This document shows positions 36,431-45,482 of a DNA stretch of 64,000 nucleotides, piece after piece (position 1 is the first letter of the stretch; every line of letters starts with the position of its first letter). The DNA is taken from positions 147,516 through 211,515 of the forward strand of contig JAKSMR010000001.1 in the NCBI GenBank assembly GCA_024400495.1, in the 5' to 3' direction. A model generated the notes under the pieces. The model made no database searches and was not told the origin of the DNA. It saw only the letters and a list, made by a program, of their open reading frames with translations. The translations under genes were made by a program, and so were the position numbers. The stretch is from Bacteroidales bacterium (GTDB lineage Bacteria > Bacteroidota > Bacteroidia > Bacteroidales > P3).

Positions 36431-37201
36431 CTAGTTTTCCATCCACTTATTGAGTTTCTTGATATTGAAGACCGGACCCTCCTTACATACGCATTTATGA
36501 CCTTCGTCGGTGTCGCAAACACAACAGAGACAAGCACCTACGCCACATGCCATCATATTCTCAAGCGAAACTTCACATTCGATACCATTGGCTTGTGCGT
36601 GACGTGCAACAGCTTTCATCATCGGAGTAGGACCACAAGTGAAGATACGGTCATACTTCTCAGCAAAACGGCTATGCTGAGTAACCATACCTTTCTCACC
36701 TTGGGAGCCGTCGTCTGTAGCAATACAAAGTTCGCCATATTGCCCAAAAGGTTCCTGTACTGGGATCAGTTCCTTTGTGCGTCCTCCCAAGATAATGGTA
36801 GGCTTAACCCCCTTACTTGCAAAGTGTTTGGACAAATAGAGAAGAGGTGCCGTTCCTGCTCCGCCTCCAACCAACAACACTTTCTCGCCTTCGAGGGTGA
36901 AACCATGGCCGAGAGGATAAACAAGGTTCAACTTCTCGCCTATCTTTAGCTCCGACAACTGACGAGTTCCTTTGCCAACAATCTGCACAAGGAGCGTAAG
37001 AGTATTGTTCTTGTAATCAACATCGTGGATAGATATAGGCCGACGCAACATGACCTCTCGGGTTCCTTTCACCTCAACCTCAACAAACTGACCAGGCACA
37101 ATTTCTGGCATACTGTCAGGATGCTGCAAAGTGAGGGCGAAATAGTTCGGTCCATAACTCTTGCGATCTACGATGGTAAAATCGGTAATATGTTTTTTCA
37201 T
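36431..37201 (-). CDS. pyrK: Dihydroorotate dehydrogenase electron transfer subunit
   Basis: This 256-residue flavoprotein carries FAD and a 2Fe-2S cluster and relays electrons from PyrD to NAD. The FAD-binding motif is RRPISIHDVDY, and the NAD site is VLLVGGGAGTAPLLYL followed by CGPTPMMKAVA. The cluster-binding cysteines are in ACGVGACLCCVCDTDEGHKCVC. It lies 66 bp upstream of pyrD and one base after the GH3 gene stop. Confidence 0.95.
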   Translation of the reverse strand: MKKHITDFTIVDRKSYGPNYFALTLQHPDSMPEIVPGQFVEVEVKGTREVMLRRPISIHDVDYKNNTLTLLVQIVGKGTRQLSELKIGEKLNLVYPLGHGFTLEGEKVLLVGGGAGTAPLLYLSKHFASKGVKPTIILGGRTKELIPVQEPFGQYGELCIATDDGSQGEKGMVTQHSRFAEKYDRIFTCGPTPMMKAVARHAQANGIECEVSLENMMACGVGACLCCVCDTDEGHKCVCKEGPVFNIKKLNKWMEN

Positions 37202-37202
37202 G

Positions 37203-38324
37203 CTATTGAATTGATTTCTTGAGTTTTCTTATACGTTCTGCTGATTGGTGGATCTTCTCGCGAGAGACCTTGCCGTCTTGAACCAACTGATAAATAATAT
37301 TTATCGTCTTCGGTACGATTTCTTTATCATATTCGGCACCATTATTGGAGAGACAAAGCATGTCTGCCCCAGCATTGAGTGTGAGCTCCAGCATGTCTGC
37401 ATATTCATATTGCTGAGCCATCGCTCCCATAGCAAGATCATCTGTTATGATAATTCCTTGATAATGTAAACTATCTCGTAACATGTCTGTTAGCACCTTC
37501 TTCGAAAGCGTTGCCGGATACTTCTCGTCCCAATTCTTATTAAAGACATGAGTGGTCATTATCATGTACGGGAGAGTACCGTTGCTGTCGGCTTTATTTG
37601 AGCCGATAAGTTTTTTGTACGGAACTAATTCGAGTTCATCCCAAGTATCGCTAACATCCGCCAACCCGAGATGCGTATCAGCTAACGAACTGCCATGCCC
37701 AGGAAAATGCTTCAAACAGGACACCACGCCTTGTTTCTGCTGCTCCTCAATCCAAATCTGGGCATATTGAGCCACGACCGAAGGATCGCTCGAGAAACTC
37801 CGCCCTAGCTTGCCGATAATGGGGCAATCGGGATTGGTATTCACATCCGTACACGGAGCAAAATTGAGATTAATACCCATATTATGAAGCACTTCTGCCG
37901 TATTTCTCGCACAGCATCTCACACTATCCGAACCTCCTTTCGCAGAAGCTTCTGGTGACTCAAAATGAGGGAACCCATATTTCTCTTTCAGACGGTTTAC
38001 CCGACCTCCTTCTTGGTCGATTGAGATAAATAGCGTCTCTTCACCAAGCCCTTGGAGATCTTGACAAAGCTTCTTCACCTGCTTGGCTGATGTGATGTTT
38101 CTTGGACGTTTCCCCGAGGGAGCATCATACTCAAATAGTATCACTCCTCCGATATGATATTTCTCAATATCACGAACGATATGATTGTCCTTCTTTAGTT
38201 CCGTACCACGAAAGCCCACAATAAGCATCTCCGCAATGTCATCCTGCAGAGCCTTATCGACTTGTGCACATGCGCAAAACATTGCAAACATGGATATTAT
38301 AACAAAGAGAAACAACCTTTTCAT
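37203..38324 (-). CDS. GH3 beta-N-acetylhexosaminidase (NagZ-like), exported
   Basis: The 373-residue product begins MKRLFLFVIISMFAMFCACAQ (product positions 1-21), a signal peptide, perhaps a lipoprotein signal at FCAC. The GH3 fold shows IDQEGGRVNRLKEKYGFP, KHFPGHGSSLADTHLGL with the NagZ-type catalytic histidine, and IITDDLAMGAMAQ with the nucleophile aspartate. It should cleave N-acetylglucosamine from peptidoglycan fragments or glycans in the periplasm. E. coli NagZ is cytosolic; the export signal is a difference. Its ATG overlaps the recR stop by four bases. Confidence 0.85.
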   Translation of the reverse strand: MKRLFLFVIISMFAMFCACAQVDKALQDDIAEMLIVGFRGTELKKDNHIVRDIEKYHIGGVILFEYDAPSGKRPRNITSAKQVKKLCQDLQGLGEETLFISIDQEGGRVNRLKEKYGFPHFESPEASAKGGSDSVRCCARNTAEVLHNMGINLNFAPCTDVNTNPDCPIIGKLGRSFSSDPSVVAQYAQIWIEEQQKQGVVSCLKHFPGHGSSLADTHLGLADVSDTWDELELVPYKKLIGSNKADSNGTLPYMIMTTHVFNKNWDEKYPATLSKKVLTDMLRDSLHYQGIIITDDLAMGAMAQQYEYADMLELTLNAGADMLCLSNNGAEYDKEIVPKTINIIYQLVQDGKVSREKIHQSAERIRKLKKSIQ

Positions 38325-38938
38325 CCGCGGATAGTATTGAATGGAACTCGATTGGTTATTGAACGGCCCAAAGTTATCTCGTCAGCATATTCCAGATTAT
38401 CGCCGATGGCAATACCGCGAGCAATGGCAGAAACGAGAATATCGGGAAACTGCTGCAACTGTTTGCTGATATAGAAGTTAGTGGTATCTCCCTCCATAGT
38501 AGTCGGGAGAGCGAGAATCAACTCCGTAATCTCTTCTGTCTTCAGACGTTCGATAAGTGAGGCGATATTGATGTCGTTGATACCGATACCGTCTATGGGT
38601 GAGATAACGCCACCAAGCACATGATAGAGCCCATGGTACTGCTGGGTATTCTCTATCGCCATCACATCCTGTATATTCTCAACAACACAGATGATATTCT
38701 GTTGGCGCTTAGGATTTGAACATATTTCGCAAACTGGAGTATCGCTAATGCAATGACAACGAGAGCAATAGTGGATGTCTGTCTTAAGTTTCCCTATCGC
38801 CATAATGAAGTCCTCCACTTCCATCTCTGTCGATTGTAAGAGATGTAGCGCATACCTTAATGCCGAACGCTTCCCCACGCCAGGGAGCGACGACAAAGCA
38901 TCAACTGCATTTTCTAGTATCTTGGAGGGTATATTCAT
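38321..38938 (-). CDS. recR: Recombination mediator RecR
   Basis: This 205-residue DNA-binding protein works with RecO and RecF to load RecA at gaps. The helix-hairpin-helix is in LSSLPGVGKRSALRYA near residue 15. The zinc site is YCSRCHCISDTPVCEIC, and the Toprim region starts ICVVENIQDVMAIE. Length is standard. It overlaps the next gene by four bases. Confidence 0.95.
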   Translation of the reverse strand: MNIPSKILENAVDALSSLPGVGKRSALRYALHLLQSTEMEVEDFIMAIGKLKTDIHYCSRCHCISDTPVCEICSNPKRQQNIICVVENIQDVMAIENTQQYHGLYHVLGGVISPIDGIGINDINIASLIERLKTEEITELILALPTTMEGDTTNFYISKQLQQFPDILVSAIARGIAIGDNLEYADEITLGRSITNRVPFNTIRG

Positions 38939-38958
38939 CTCGTCTTCACATATTTATG

Positions 38959-39513
38959 TTATTTGAAAAAGGCAACTTTGAAAGCGATGACAACCAAGCA
39001 AAGAATACCTATCAGCTGCCAACGGCGATGACGTATATCAACATTTCTTCTGCCTAACATAATGCCCCACATTGTCATCAACCAAACAACAAGCACAAGC
39101 GGTATTGCCATCTTCAAGATATCTGCTCCTAACTGTCCAACAAAACCAACACCTAATCCTAGGATCAATGCATTGATTCCAAGCGCTATTACAAACGAAA
39201 CAAGCGTTGACATCTGCTGGATATTATAAGCAGACATCACATTCCCTTTCCTGACACTAAAGAGAAGTTTGACGACCACAACAATTATCAATCCGAATGA
39301 GATCATGCTATCCACCTCGGGAATATCGAATCTCACTTTGTTTGCCAACCACATTCCCAAAGCCACAAAAACCACAAAAGACAAACTCATAACCGAAGAG
39401 ATTGTCAGACCCCTTAGGAGCGCCACTTTCGTCTGGCTGACACAACTTTGCACGGCTACCAACGCCATGATTCCAAGAGAAAAAGCCAAAACAATATAAT
39501 CAATAATCGACAT
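38959..39513 (-). CDS. MntP-like integral membrane protein
   Basis: This 184-residue protein has about six membrane helices in two similar halves: residues 5-85 begin with YIVLAFSLGIMALVAVQSC and residues 100-184 with TLVSFVIALGINALILGLG. This is the layout of the MntP manganese exporter family. The acidic residues normally found in the first helix of each half are not seen, so transport of manganese is doubtful. It sits between rsmA and recR with short gaps. The call could equally be 'membrane protein of unknown function'. Confidence 0.45.
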   Translation of the reverse strand: MSIIDYIVLAFSLGIMALVAVQSCVSQTKVALLRGLTISSVMSLSFVVFVALGMWLANKVRFDIPEVDSMISFGLIIVVVVKLLFSVRKGNVMSAYNIQQMSTLVSFVIALGINALILGLGVGFVGQLGADILKMAIPLVLVVWLMTMWGIMLGRRNVDIRHRRWQLIGILCLVVIAFKVAFFK

Positions 39514-39516
39514 CGT

Positions 39517-40287
39517 CTATTCTTCTAATAGTTTGGTAATCATCACAAAATCAGCCACACTCAGCTGCTCCGCACGCTTCATCAACAGATCCTCCGGAAT
39601 GTTTGCCAAGGATTTTCCTATTGGTTTCAACGCGTTACGCATGGTTTTACGCCTCTGGTTGAAGCCTGTCTTTACTACAGTAGTGAACAACTTCTCGTCG
39701 CAATCCAATGCTGACACCTCGTTCCTACGCAGTCGGATTACCGCAGACTTAACTTTGGGAGGGGGATTGAACACATGCTCATCCACGGTAAAGAGATATT
39801 CGGTATTGTAAAAGGCAGATAACAAAACACTTAATATACCATAGGTTTTGCTTCCCGGCTTTGCGGCAACGCGCTCCGCCACCTCCTTCTGGAACATTCC
39901 AACAACCTCAGGGACAGCATTTCTGTTGTCGTATACTTTGAAAAGGATCTGGGAGGAGATGTTATAGGGGAAGTTACCTATAACAGCAAATGGCTGATCC
40001 TTGAAAAGAGTAGAGACATCCAGCTTAAGAAAATCCCCCTCTATGACATTGAGGGAGGGATAATGGTTGTGGAGGTATTCCACACTCTCGGTATCAATCT
40101 CAATAGCCCAGAAGTTCAGTTTCTCGTTTTGGACAAGATACTTCGTCAACACACCCATACCAGGTCCAATTTCCAAAACATTAGCTACTTCGCCCGAAAG
40201 ACTCTGCGCAATACGCTCGGCAATACGCTCGTCTTTGAGGAAATGCTGTCCTAGAAATTTCTTAGCTCTTACATCATCCTTTGGCAT
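39517..40287 (-). CDS. rsmA: 16S rRNA (A1518/A1519-N6)-dimethyltransferase
   Basis: This 256-residue enzyme dimethylates two adenosines near the 3' end of 16S rRNA. The start ATG at 40287 gives MPKDDVRAKKFLGQHFL, matching family N-termini; an upstream ATG would add 18 odd residues. SAM-binding motif I is VLEIGPGMGVLTKYL, and the catalytic motif IV is GNFPYNISSQI. It is the first gene of the recR-pyrD operon. Confidence 0.93.
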   Translation of the reverse strand: MPKDDVRAKKFLGQHFLKDERIAERIAQSLSGEVANVLEIGPGMGVLTKYLVQNEKLNFWAIEIDTESVEYLHNHYPSLNVIEGDFLKLDVSTLFKDQPFAVIGNFPYNISSQILFKVYDNRNAVPEVVGMFQKEVAERVAAKPGSKTYGILSVLLSAFYNTEYLFTVDEHVFNPPPKVKSAVIRLRRNEVSALDCDEKLFTTVVKTGFNQRRKTMRNALKPIGKSLANIPEDLLMKRAEQLSVADFVMITKLLEE

Positions 40288-40367
40288 AATACAACATTCT
40301 GATACTATGGCTCTAATGCGCACATCAGAGGGTCTTATCACTTACTTATAACTATTTTACCAATCTG

Positions 40368-40426
40368 CAAAGATACAAAAAAAAGAGAGATTATTAGTAT
40401 TATCTCGCATTATTTTAGTACTTTTG
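40368..40426. promoter_or_regulatory. Divergent promoter region of rsmA and the O-antigen ligase gene
   Basis: The minus strand has TATCTTTG at 40368-40375, 80 bp before the rsmA start. The plus strand has TACTTTTG at 40419-40426, 58 bp before the ligase gene. Both match TAnnTTTG; no clean TTTG is found at -33 for either. Confidence 0.55.
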
Positions 40427-40483
40427 CAATATTAATAATGCCTTATCGGCCATATTATCAAATATTTTGCAAGACCTATCCTT

Positions 40484-41743
40484 ATGCTAAAATCATTAAA
40501 CATAAAACGCCTTTTCTCGAGCCTAGACGGTTATCAGAAAGCCGAATATATGACCTTGCTTCTTTGGGCTGTTGCCATTCCTCTCTCATGGAAGCTCGCC
40601 CTTAAAGCTCTCGCTTTATTCGCCCTCGCCACCATCATCCGGTTCTGCCACGAGAAGATCAGGAAAACTTATAGCAGGCCCGCACACCATAGCCGCCTGA
40701 ACACGATCGCCTATTTGCTTTCTATCGGCTTTTTTGCAATATATCTGATAAGCATCGCTTATTCCTCCAACACAACCGAGGCATGGAGCAACGTCAACAA
40801 GAAGATGGCTTTCGCCATTGCTCCCGTATTGTTCTTGGTATCAAACCTCTACTACCTTACCAGAGACCATATCCGCTTGGTGTTGCATCTTTTTTCTGCG
40901 ACTTTGATCGTGCGCTTCCTTTTCTTCCTTATCCGGGCACTTAATTGCCTTATAACCCGAAGCGCATTCCCCTTGGATGAGTTCTTCGACCCGCTCCACC
41001 ACACATATCTTGCTCTTTATACGCTCCTCGCTTTGGCGTTTCTCTATACCGAGCTGGTTGATTATGCAAGAGGCAGCCGGAGGACCTTGCTGGCGGTCTT
41101 AGGAATGATGGTTTTGTTGGTGGCTTATATCATTATCACTCAGTCACGTACCGGCCTTGTAGGGCTGATTCTCCTCATTGGAGGGATCCTGATCCACCTC
41201 GTATTCGTACAAAAGCGCATCTGGCTTGGAATCATTACTATAGCCGCGATCATTATCGGAGCTGGCGGAGTCTATATCCTACAACCCGACACCTCACATC
41301 GACTCACTAACACCATAAAAGGCCTTGCTCAAGGCAACTCCTCCGACGACCGCCTTGTGATTACCCAGACCGCGCTCCAGACCATTGGGGAGAATCTCCC
41401 TTGGGGTGTGGGCGTAGGCGACAGGATCGACGAACTTCAAGTTCGGTTCAAGCAAAACACTAGCGATCAGGCTATTATTGACCGACACTTTAACCCCCAC
41501 AATCAATTTCTCGACACCCTTCTGTCCACGGGCGTTATCGGGTTGCTGGTGCTTCTTTCCTTGGTGGCAATTCCCTTTTTTGTCAAGAAGAGAGACAATG
41601 TATATTTGCTGTTATTCATATCTATAACAGCTTTCTGCGCCTTGTTTGAATCAATTCTGGAACGCCAGATGGGAATTCAGTTCTTCTGCCTTTTCTATTG
41701 CCTCCTGCTTGTTGACACGAAGGAGGGAACACCTATCGATTAA
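40484..41743 (+). CDS. O-antigen ligase/polymerase family membrane protein (Wzy_C)
   Basis: This 419-residue protein has about ten membrane helices. The Wzy_C signature is recognisable: VAYIIITQSRTGLVGLILL, then a periplasmic loop with NSSDDRLVITQTALQTIGEN and HFNPHNQFLDTLLSTGVIG. The loop arginine and the HNQF histidine are the residues normally needed to join O-antigen or similar polymers to lipid A-core or protein. No other polysaccharide genes are next to it, so the acceptor is unknown. Confidence 0.8.
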   Translation: MLKSLNIKRLFSSLDGYQKAEYMTLLLWAVAIPLSWKLALKALALFALATIIRFCHEKIRKTYSRPAHHSRLNTIAYLLSIGFFAIYLISIAYSSNTTEAWSNVNKKMAFAIAPVLFLVSNLYYLTRDHIRLVLHLFSATLIVRFLFFLIRALNCLITRSAFPLDEFFDPLHHTYLALYTLLALAFLYTELVDYARGSRRTLLAVLGMMVLLVAYIIITQSRTGLVGLILLIGGILIHLVFVQKRIWLGIITIAAIIIGAGGVYILQPDTSHRLTNTIKGLAQGNSSDDRLVITQTALQTIGENLPWGVGVGDRIDELQVRFKQNTSDQAIIDRHFNPHNQFLDTLLSTGVIGLLVLLSLVAIPFFVKKRDNVYLLLFISITAFCALFESILERQMGIQFFCLFYCLLLVDTKEGTPID

Positions 41744-41806
41744 CCTCTTGAGCCCCCCGGTCTCCGAGCAGAACCAGCACCCGACCGAAAGAACGACGAC
41801 TAGAAA

Positions 41807-43636
41807 CTACTTTGTTTTAAGCTCGTTGTAACGCTTTCTAGCTCGTTCTACGTACTGGCTGGAGGAATAATCCAGGATCAGCTTCTCGTAGCACTCGCGG
41901 GCCTTATCCGGGTTTTTCAGCTCATTCTCCAACAATTCCGCCTGCATCATCAAGGCATCGTCGGCCAGGATGTCTGTCGGATAGAAGTTCACCAGCTGAG
42001 CCAACAACTCCTCAGCCTCCGTATAACGGCCCTGTTTCATACGAATTCGGGCCTTTTGGAGGAGGACCTCGTCCAGCAACGGATGCGACATCGTGTGCGT
42101 TGCAACGGCATCATAGGCATCCCACGCCTCCTCTAGTTGATTTCGATAGAGAAGGAGGTCGGCGGCAGCAAAGTATTCCAACATGGAATAGGTACTGTCA
42201 TCTTCCATGTTATCAGATATTAGCAACGACATTTCCATGGCGTCGTTAGCTATCAGCTTGGTTGTTGACGCCCTAAGGACGTCAAACTGGGATTTCGCCC
42301 AGTCGAAGTCGTTGTTGTAGTAGCTCAATTTGGCATTTTTCAACTTGGCGAACGAGCCCAGAACATCTTCTTTATGAGCCTTTTCCACTTGGGAATAGAG
42401 CAGCGAGGCATCCCATATCGAGCCCGCAAAAAGCAGCAAATCGCCCAATTCAAGCTTCACCTCGTCCGCTATGTTATTCTGGACCCGTGGCATTTCCACG
42501 ATATCATAAAGGATATCCGACGCCTTCTGAACCTCATCAGCCTGATAAGCAAGCAGATGTGCGTAATTGCGCATAATCTGTATTGTATTGGCGTTTTTCC
42601 CAAGTTCCTCCAAAGCCGATTCATACTCCCTCAGCAACAGGTCCAAATCTTTCTTGGGCAACTGATGGTTGTGGTCCAACTGGTCGAACTTGCATTGCAA
42701 CAATCCCGTCCAGCCGTAAAAGTAATAGCTGTTCTCTTTCCCTTTTTTTATCAGGTAGGAGTAGGCATCCGACGCAACCTTGAAATCCTCGTTGCTATGG
42801 GCGATATGGGCGACATCGGACACATACCTCTCTCCCTCTCCGGGGAAACGTGCATCGACGGCTTTTGCCTGCTGGAAAGCGAAATCGAACTCCTTCTGCT
42901 GCATCGAGAACCAGATCATCATCTCCAGATAGATCTTATTGTTCGGCTGCTTGCGCAGACGATCTATTATCGCCCGACGGACGCCTTCCGCCAGCTTGGG
43001 ATTGGACGTGTCGTTCATGGCCTTCTGCAACGAGAGCTGGACGCTATTCAGATTCCCCGGGGCACCGTCCAAGAGTCCGAAATATTCCTGAACCATCTTC
43101 TCATATTCGCCTCTTTGGGCATAGAGCGTCGCCAGCTCTACAACATAGAGATACTGATTTCCAGACTTTTCCCTAGCAGAGAGATAAGCCTTCTCGGCAT
43201 AATCGGAACGACCTATCTTCTGAAAGGCCGAGACCAGATCCTGCAACTGCTTCGAATCAAAGCCCAGTTTCTCAATCGCCTCATTGTAAACCTTTTCTGC
43301 CTTTGTGCGACTCTCCTTCTTCTGCAATATCCAGCCCTTATCGACCCACAGAGTCAAGTCTTTGGGCTGCTGCTTCACCCTCTTGTCAACAAGTTTTTCG
43401 GCATCCTTATAACGGTCCAGGGCAAGATACGACTCGTACAACGCCTGATAATAATATTTGTTCTGCGTACGTTGATAGAGCCCCTCGTAGAGCTCTGCAG
43501 CCTTATCGTACTCCCTGTTCTGATAATAATACGAAGCCATCTGCTCATCGTTGTTCTGCGCAAAGACGAGCCCTGCCGGCGCACAAAGAGCCAGCAGAAC
43601 AAACGATCGCAGCATATGACGGAACAATCCTTTCAT
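41807..43636 (-). CDS. Exported tetratricopeptide-repeat protein
   Basis: This 609-residue protein begins MKGLFRHMLRSFVLLALCAPAG and continues to a cleavage site near FAQNN (product positions 1-30). Nearly all the rest is helical repeats, for example ASYYYQNREYDKAAELYEGLY, ALYESYLALDRYKDAEKLVDK and DALMMQAELLENELKNPDKAREC near the C-terminus. These are TPR units that mediate protein contacts in the periplasm. Its partner is not evident. It lies between the ligase gene (convergent) and tRNA-Lys. Confidence 0.8.
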   Translation of the reverse strand: MKGLFRHMLRSFVLLALCAPAGLVFAQNNDEQMASYYYQNREYDKAAELYEGLYQRTQNKYYYQALYESYLALDRYKDAEKLVDKRVKQQPKDLTLWVDKGWILQKKESRTKAEKVYNEAIEKLGFDSKQLQDLVSAFQKIGRSDYAEKAYLSAREKSGNQYLYVVELATLYAQRGEYEKMVQEYFGLLDGAPGNLNSVQLSLQKAMNDTSNPKLAEGVRRAIIDRLRKQPNNKIYLEMMIWFSMQQKEFDFAFQQAKAVDARFPGEGERYVSDVAHIAHSNEDFKVASDAYSYLIKKGKENSYYFYGWTGLLQCKFDQLDHNHQLPKKDLDLLLREYESALEELGKNANTIQIMRNYAHLLAYQADEVQKASDILYDIVEMPRVQNNIADEVKLELGDLLLFAGSIWDASLLYSQVEKAHKEDVLGSFAKLKNAKLSYYNNDFDWAKSQFDVLRASTTKLIANDAMEMSLLISDNMEDDSTYSMLEYFAAADLLLYRNQLEEAWDAYDAVATHTMSHPLLDEVLLQKARIRMKQGRYTEAEELLAQLVNFYPTDILADDALMMQAELLENELKNPDKARECYEKLILDYSSSQYVERARKRYNELKTK

Positions 43637-43690
43637 CTATTAATAATAACGCACACAAGCCTGTTTTATTATCCCAGAACATAAATAAAG

Positions 43691-43712
43691 AAGCCGAAAC
43701 GAATTTCGGCTT
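43691..43712 (-). terminator. Intrinsic terminator of tRNA-Lys
   Basis: AAGCCGAA and TTCGGCTT form an 8-bp stem six bases after the encoded CCA. On the minus strand it is followed by CTTTATTTA. Confidence 0.75.
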
Positions 43713-43717
43713 CAAAT

Positions 43718-43793
43718 TGGTGACCCAGCTGGGGCTCGAACCCAGGACCCCAACATTAAAAGTGTTGTGCTCTACCTACTGAGCTACTGAGTC
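43718..43793 (-). tRNA. tRNA-Lys (anticodon TTT)
   Basis: A full cloverleaf on the minus strand with acceptor GACTCAG paired to CTGGGTC, discriminator A and an encoded 3' CCA. The anticodon arm CAACA-CTTTTAA-TGTTG gives TTT. It is the only tRNA in this window with an encoded CCA. Confidence 0.95.
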
Positions 43794-43826
43794 ATCCTTA
43801 CAATCTTCCCCGTTGGAAAGATTTTG

Positions 43827-43857
43827 CAAAAGTACAACTTTTCCAGCAACTAACAAA
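43827..43857 (-). promoter_or_regulatory. Promoter of tRNA-Lys
   Basis: The minus strand reads TTTG (43854-43857), 19 bp, then TACTTTTG (43827-43834), an exact Bacteroidota promoter 34 bp upstream of the tRNA. Confidence 0.8.
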
Positions 43858-43995
43858 GAAAAAAAATAACTTTTTTGCAACTCAAGAGCTAACATAACAA
43901 ATTACCAGCATGTTACAAAGTCAAAAAAATACAGTTTTTTCTATTGTTTATGAACATTTTTTCAACAAAAATGCAAATTATTCAAAAAGAAATCG

Positions 43996-44003
43996 TAATT
44001 TTG
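43996..44003 (+). promoter_or_regulatory. Promoter -7 box for the 137-residue protein gene
   Basis: TAATTTTG matches TAnnTTTG and ends 26 bp before the chosen ATG at 44030, which supports that start over the longer frame. Confidence 0.6.
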
Positions 44004-44029
44004 TACTCAAATTGAACAAAAAAAACACC

Positions 44030-44443
44030 ATGGGTACCGAGATAATTATCAACAAAGGTTACGGCGACCTGGAATTCGGAATGACCGTCCCGCAAACAGA
44101 ATCCATCCTGGGCTCAAAAGGCGCCCCAGAAGCCTCAGAAACGCCCCTAGGAGAGCCATTATCCATCGTTGCTCACGAAGAGGCAGGATTGACCCTTTTC
44201 TTCGAAGACGAGCCCTTCGCCCTAAAGAGTATTGAGATTTACGACCTGGACTCCACCCTATTCAACGAACCCGTTTTCGACCTCGGCAAGAAGGAAATAA
44301 CCGAAATCATGAAGAAGAACGGCTTCCCCGAATCCGAAACCGCCCAGGAAGACTGGGGAGAAACCAGCCTCTCCTTCCCCGAGGCCAACATCGACTTCTT
44401 CTTTGAAGGAGACGAGCCGATCTCGATCCTGATGGCACACTAA
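44030..44443 (+). CDS. Acidic protein of unknown function with an internal duplication
   Basis: The product has 137 residues, starting MGTEIIINKGYGDLEFGM; the ATG lies 26 bp after a -7 promoter box. Two halves are similar: ILGSKGAPEASETPLGEPLS leads to LTLFFEDEPFALKSI, and IMKKNGFPESETAQEDWGETSLS leads to IDFFFEGDEPISIL (key residues: KxGxPE-SET, then FFFExDEPxxxxI). So it arose by tandem duplication of a domain of about 55 residues. It is strongly acidic and has no signal peptide. No family is recognised. It precedes the WbqC-like gene. Confidence 0.7.
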   Translation: MGTEIIINKGYGDLEFGMTVPQTESILGSKGAPEASETPLGEPLSIVAHEEAGLTLFFEDEPFALKSIEIYDLDSTLFNEPVFDLGKKEITEIMKKNGFPESETAQEDWGETSLSFPEANIDFFFEGDEPISILMAH

Positions 44444-44569
44444 AAGCCACTAGCGTCGCTCCAGCAAGCCACCAGCGCCCCGAATTCGGCCGCCCAGACC
44501 ATGCCAACACCTTGGCTGCAAAACACCAAGCCACACCCAAGAAACGCCCAAGAAACGCCCACAAACAGA

Positions 44570-45193
44570 ATGAACCCAACGCCGATCTTCCCCACCCTTT
44601 TCTGTCCGCCAATCGCCTACTTTGCCGCCCTCGCCAAATACGAGGAAGTGACAATCGAACAACACGAAACCTTCCCGAAGCAAACCTACCGCAACCGCGC
44701 GATAATCCTCTCTGCAAACGGACTGCTTCCCCTATCCGTCCCCGTCACAAGACCCAACGGCAACCACACACTCACGAAGAACATCGGGATTTCCTATGCC
44801 GAAAGCTGGCACATCCACCATTGGAGAGCGATAGAATCGGCCTACAACACGGCCCCCTTCTTCATGTACTACAAAGACGCCATTCACGACATCCTCTTCG
44901 CCAACCACAACCATCTCGTCGCACTAAACCACGAACTGCTTGTTTTCTTTTTAAAGAAAACAAAAATCAGCACCCTTATCAACTACTCCTCCGACTACAC
45001 TCCCGGAGACGAAACAAACGCCAACATCGATTACCGACAGATATTCTCCCGCAAATACTCCGGAAACGAAGCACCAATGCCGGAATACACGCAAGTCTTC
45101 AGCACAAAATTCCCGTTCCAACCCAACCTGAGCATACTCGACCTTCTCTTCAACCTAGGCCCCGAAGCTGGAGCATATATCAAATCGCTATAG
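44570..45193 (+). CDS. WbqC-like family protein
   Basis: This 207-residue protein matches the WbqC-like family. It starts MNPTPIFPTLFCPPIAYFAAL, with the early PxxxCPPIxYF pattern, HETFPKQTYRNRAIIL, LLPLSVPV and the central SWHIHHWRAIESAYNTAPFF (product segments). The C-terminal part ends with SILDLLFNLGPEA. In polysaccharide clusters WbqC-like proteins are thought to be glycosyltransferases or modifying enzymes. In Bacteroidales a stand-alone copy like this is common and of unknown role. The stop codon lies inside the left arm of an inverted-repeat element. Confidence 0.78.
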   Translation: MNPTPIFPTLFCPPIAYFAALAKYEEVTIEQHETFPKQTYRNRAIILSANGLLPLSVPVTRPNGNHTLTKNIGISYAESWHIHHWRAIESAYNTAPFFMYYKDAIHDILFANHNHLVALNHELLVFFLKKTKISTLINYSSDYTPGDETNANIDYRQIFSRKYSGNEAPMPEYTQVFSTKFPFQPNLSILDLLFNLGPEAGAYIKSL

Positions 45194-45387
45194 GCAACCT
45201 CTAAAAATTCAGTTTCAGACGATTTTTGATTATGGGCGAGTATGTCTCTTCTTTGAACGAAGGCGCAGTGCGGTGCATTGCAACTGAGTGAAAAGAAGAA
45301 AGATGCCGTTCAGAATCGAAAATCGTGAAAAAGTAATATTTTTTAATATCCTTTATCATTACGTTGAATTTTTAGAGGTTACCTATA
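45189..45387. mobile_element. MITE-like inverted-repeat element (TATAGGT family)
   Basis: Terminal arms of 23 bp (45189-45211 and 45365-45387) match at 22 positions and begin TATAGG. A second nested pair, ACGATTTTTGATT and AATCGAAAATCGT, lies inside. The 199-bp element has no gene and can fold into one long stem-loop. A flanking TA dinucleotide may be a target duplication. Related ends are at 11731-11777 and 60602-60659. The left arm covers the stop codon of the WbqC-like gene. Confidence 0.65.
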
Positions 45388-45435
45388 ATTATTCGCAAGC
45401 AAAGATACTTCATAGAATCAAATACTTAGCCCCGA

Positions 45436-45451
45436 TGTTCCACGTGAAACA
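45436..45451. promoter_or_regulatory. parS-like site (one mismatch) within a terminator-like palindrome
   Basis: TGTTCCACGTGAAACA differs by one base from the parS consensus TGTTTCACGTGAAACA. It lies in a longer palindrome, with flanks TAGCCCCGA / TCGGGGCTA, 32 bp after the mnmG stop, so the RNA could also act as the mnmG terminator hairpin. Confidence 0.7.
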
Positions 45452-45482
45452 TCGGGGCTAACTTCACAATCAAATAGACGTT

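Noticed and set aside
38959-39513. A firm assignment as manganese exporter MntP
   Set aside because: The two-halved membrane layout fits but the expected acidic residues in the helices are not seen, so only a low-confidence call is made.
44512-45204. A second long frame overlapping the WbqC-like gene
   Set aside because: It lacks any family pattern, while the other frame matches WbqC-like proteins over its whole length.
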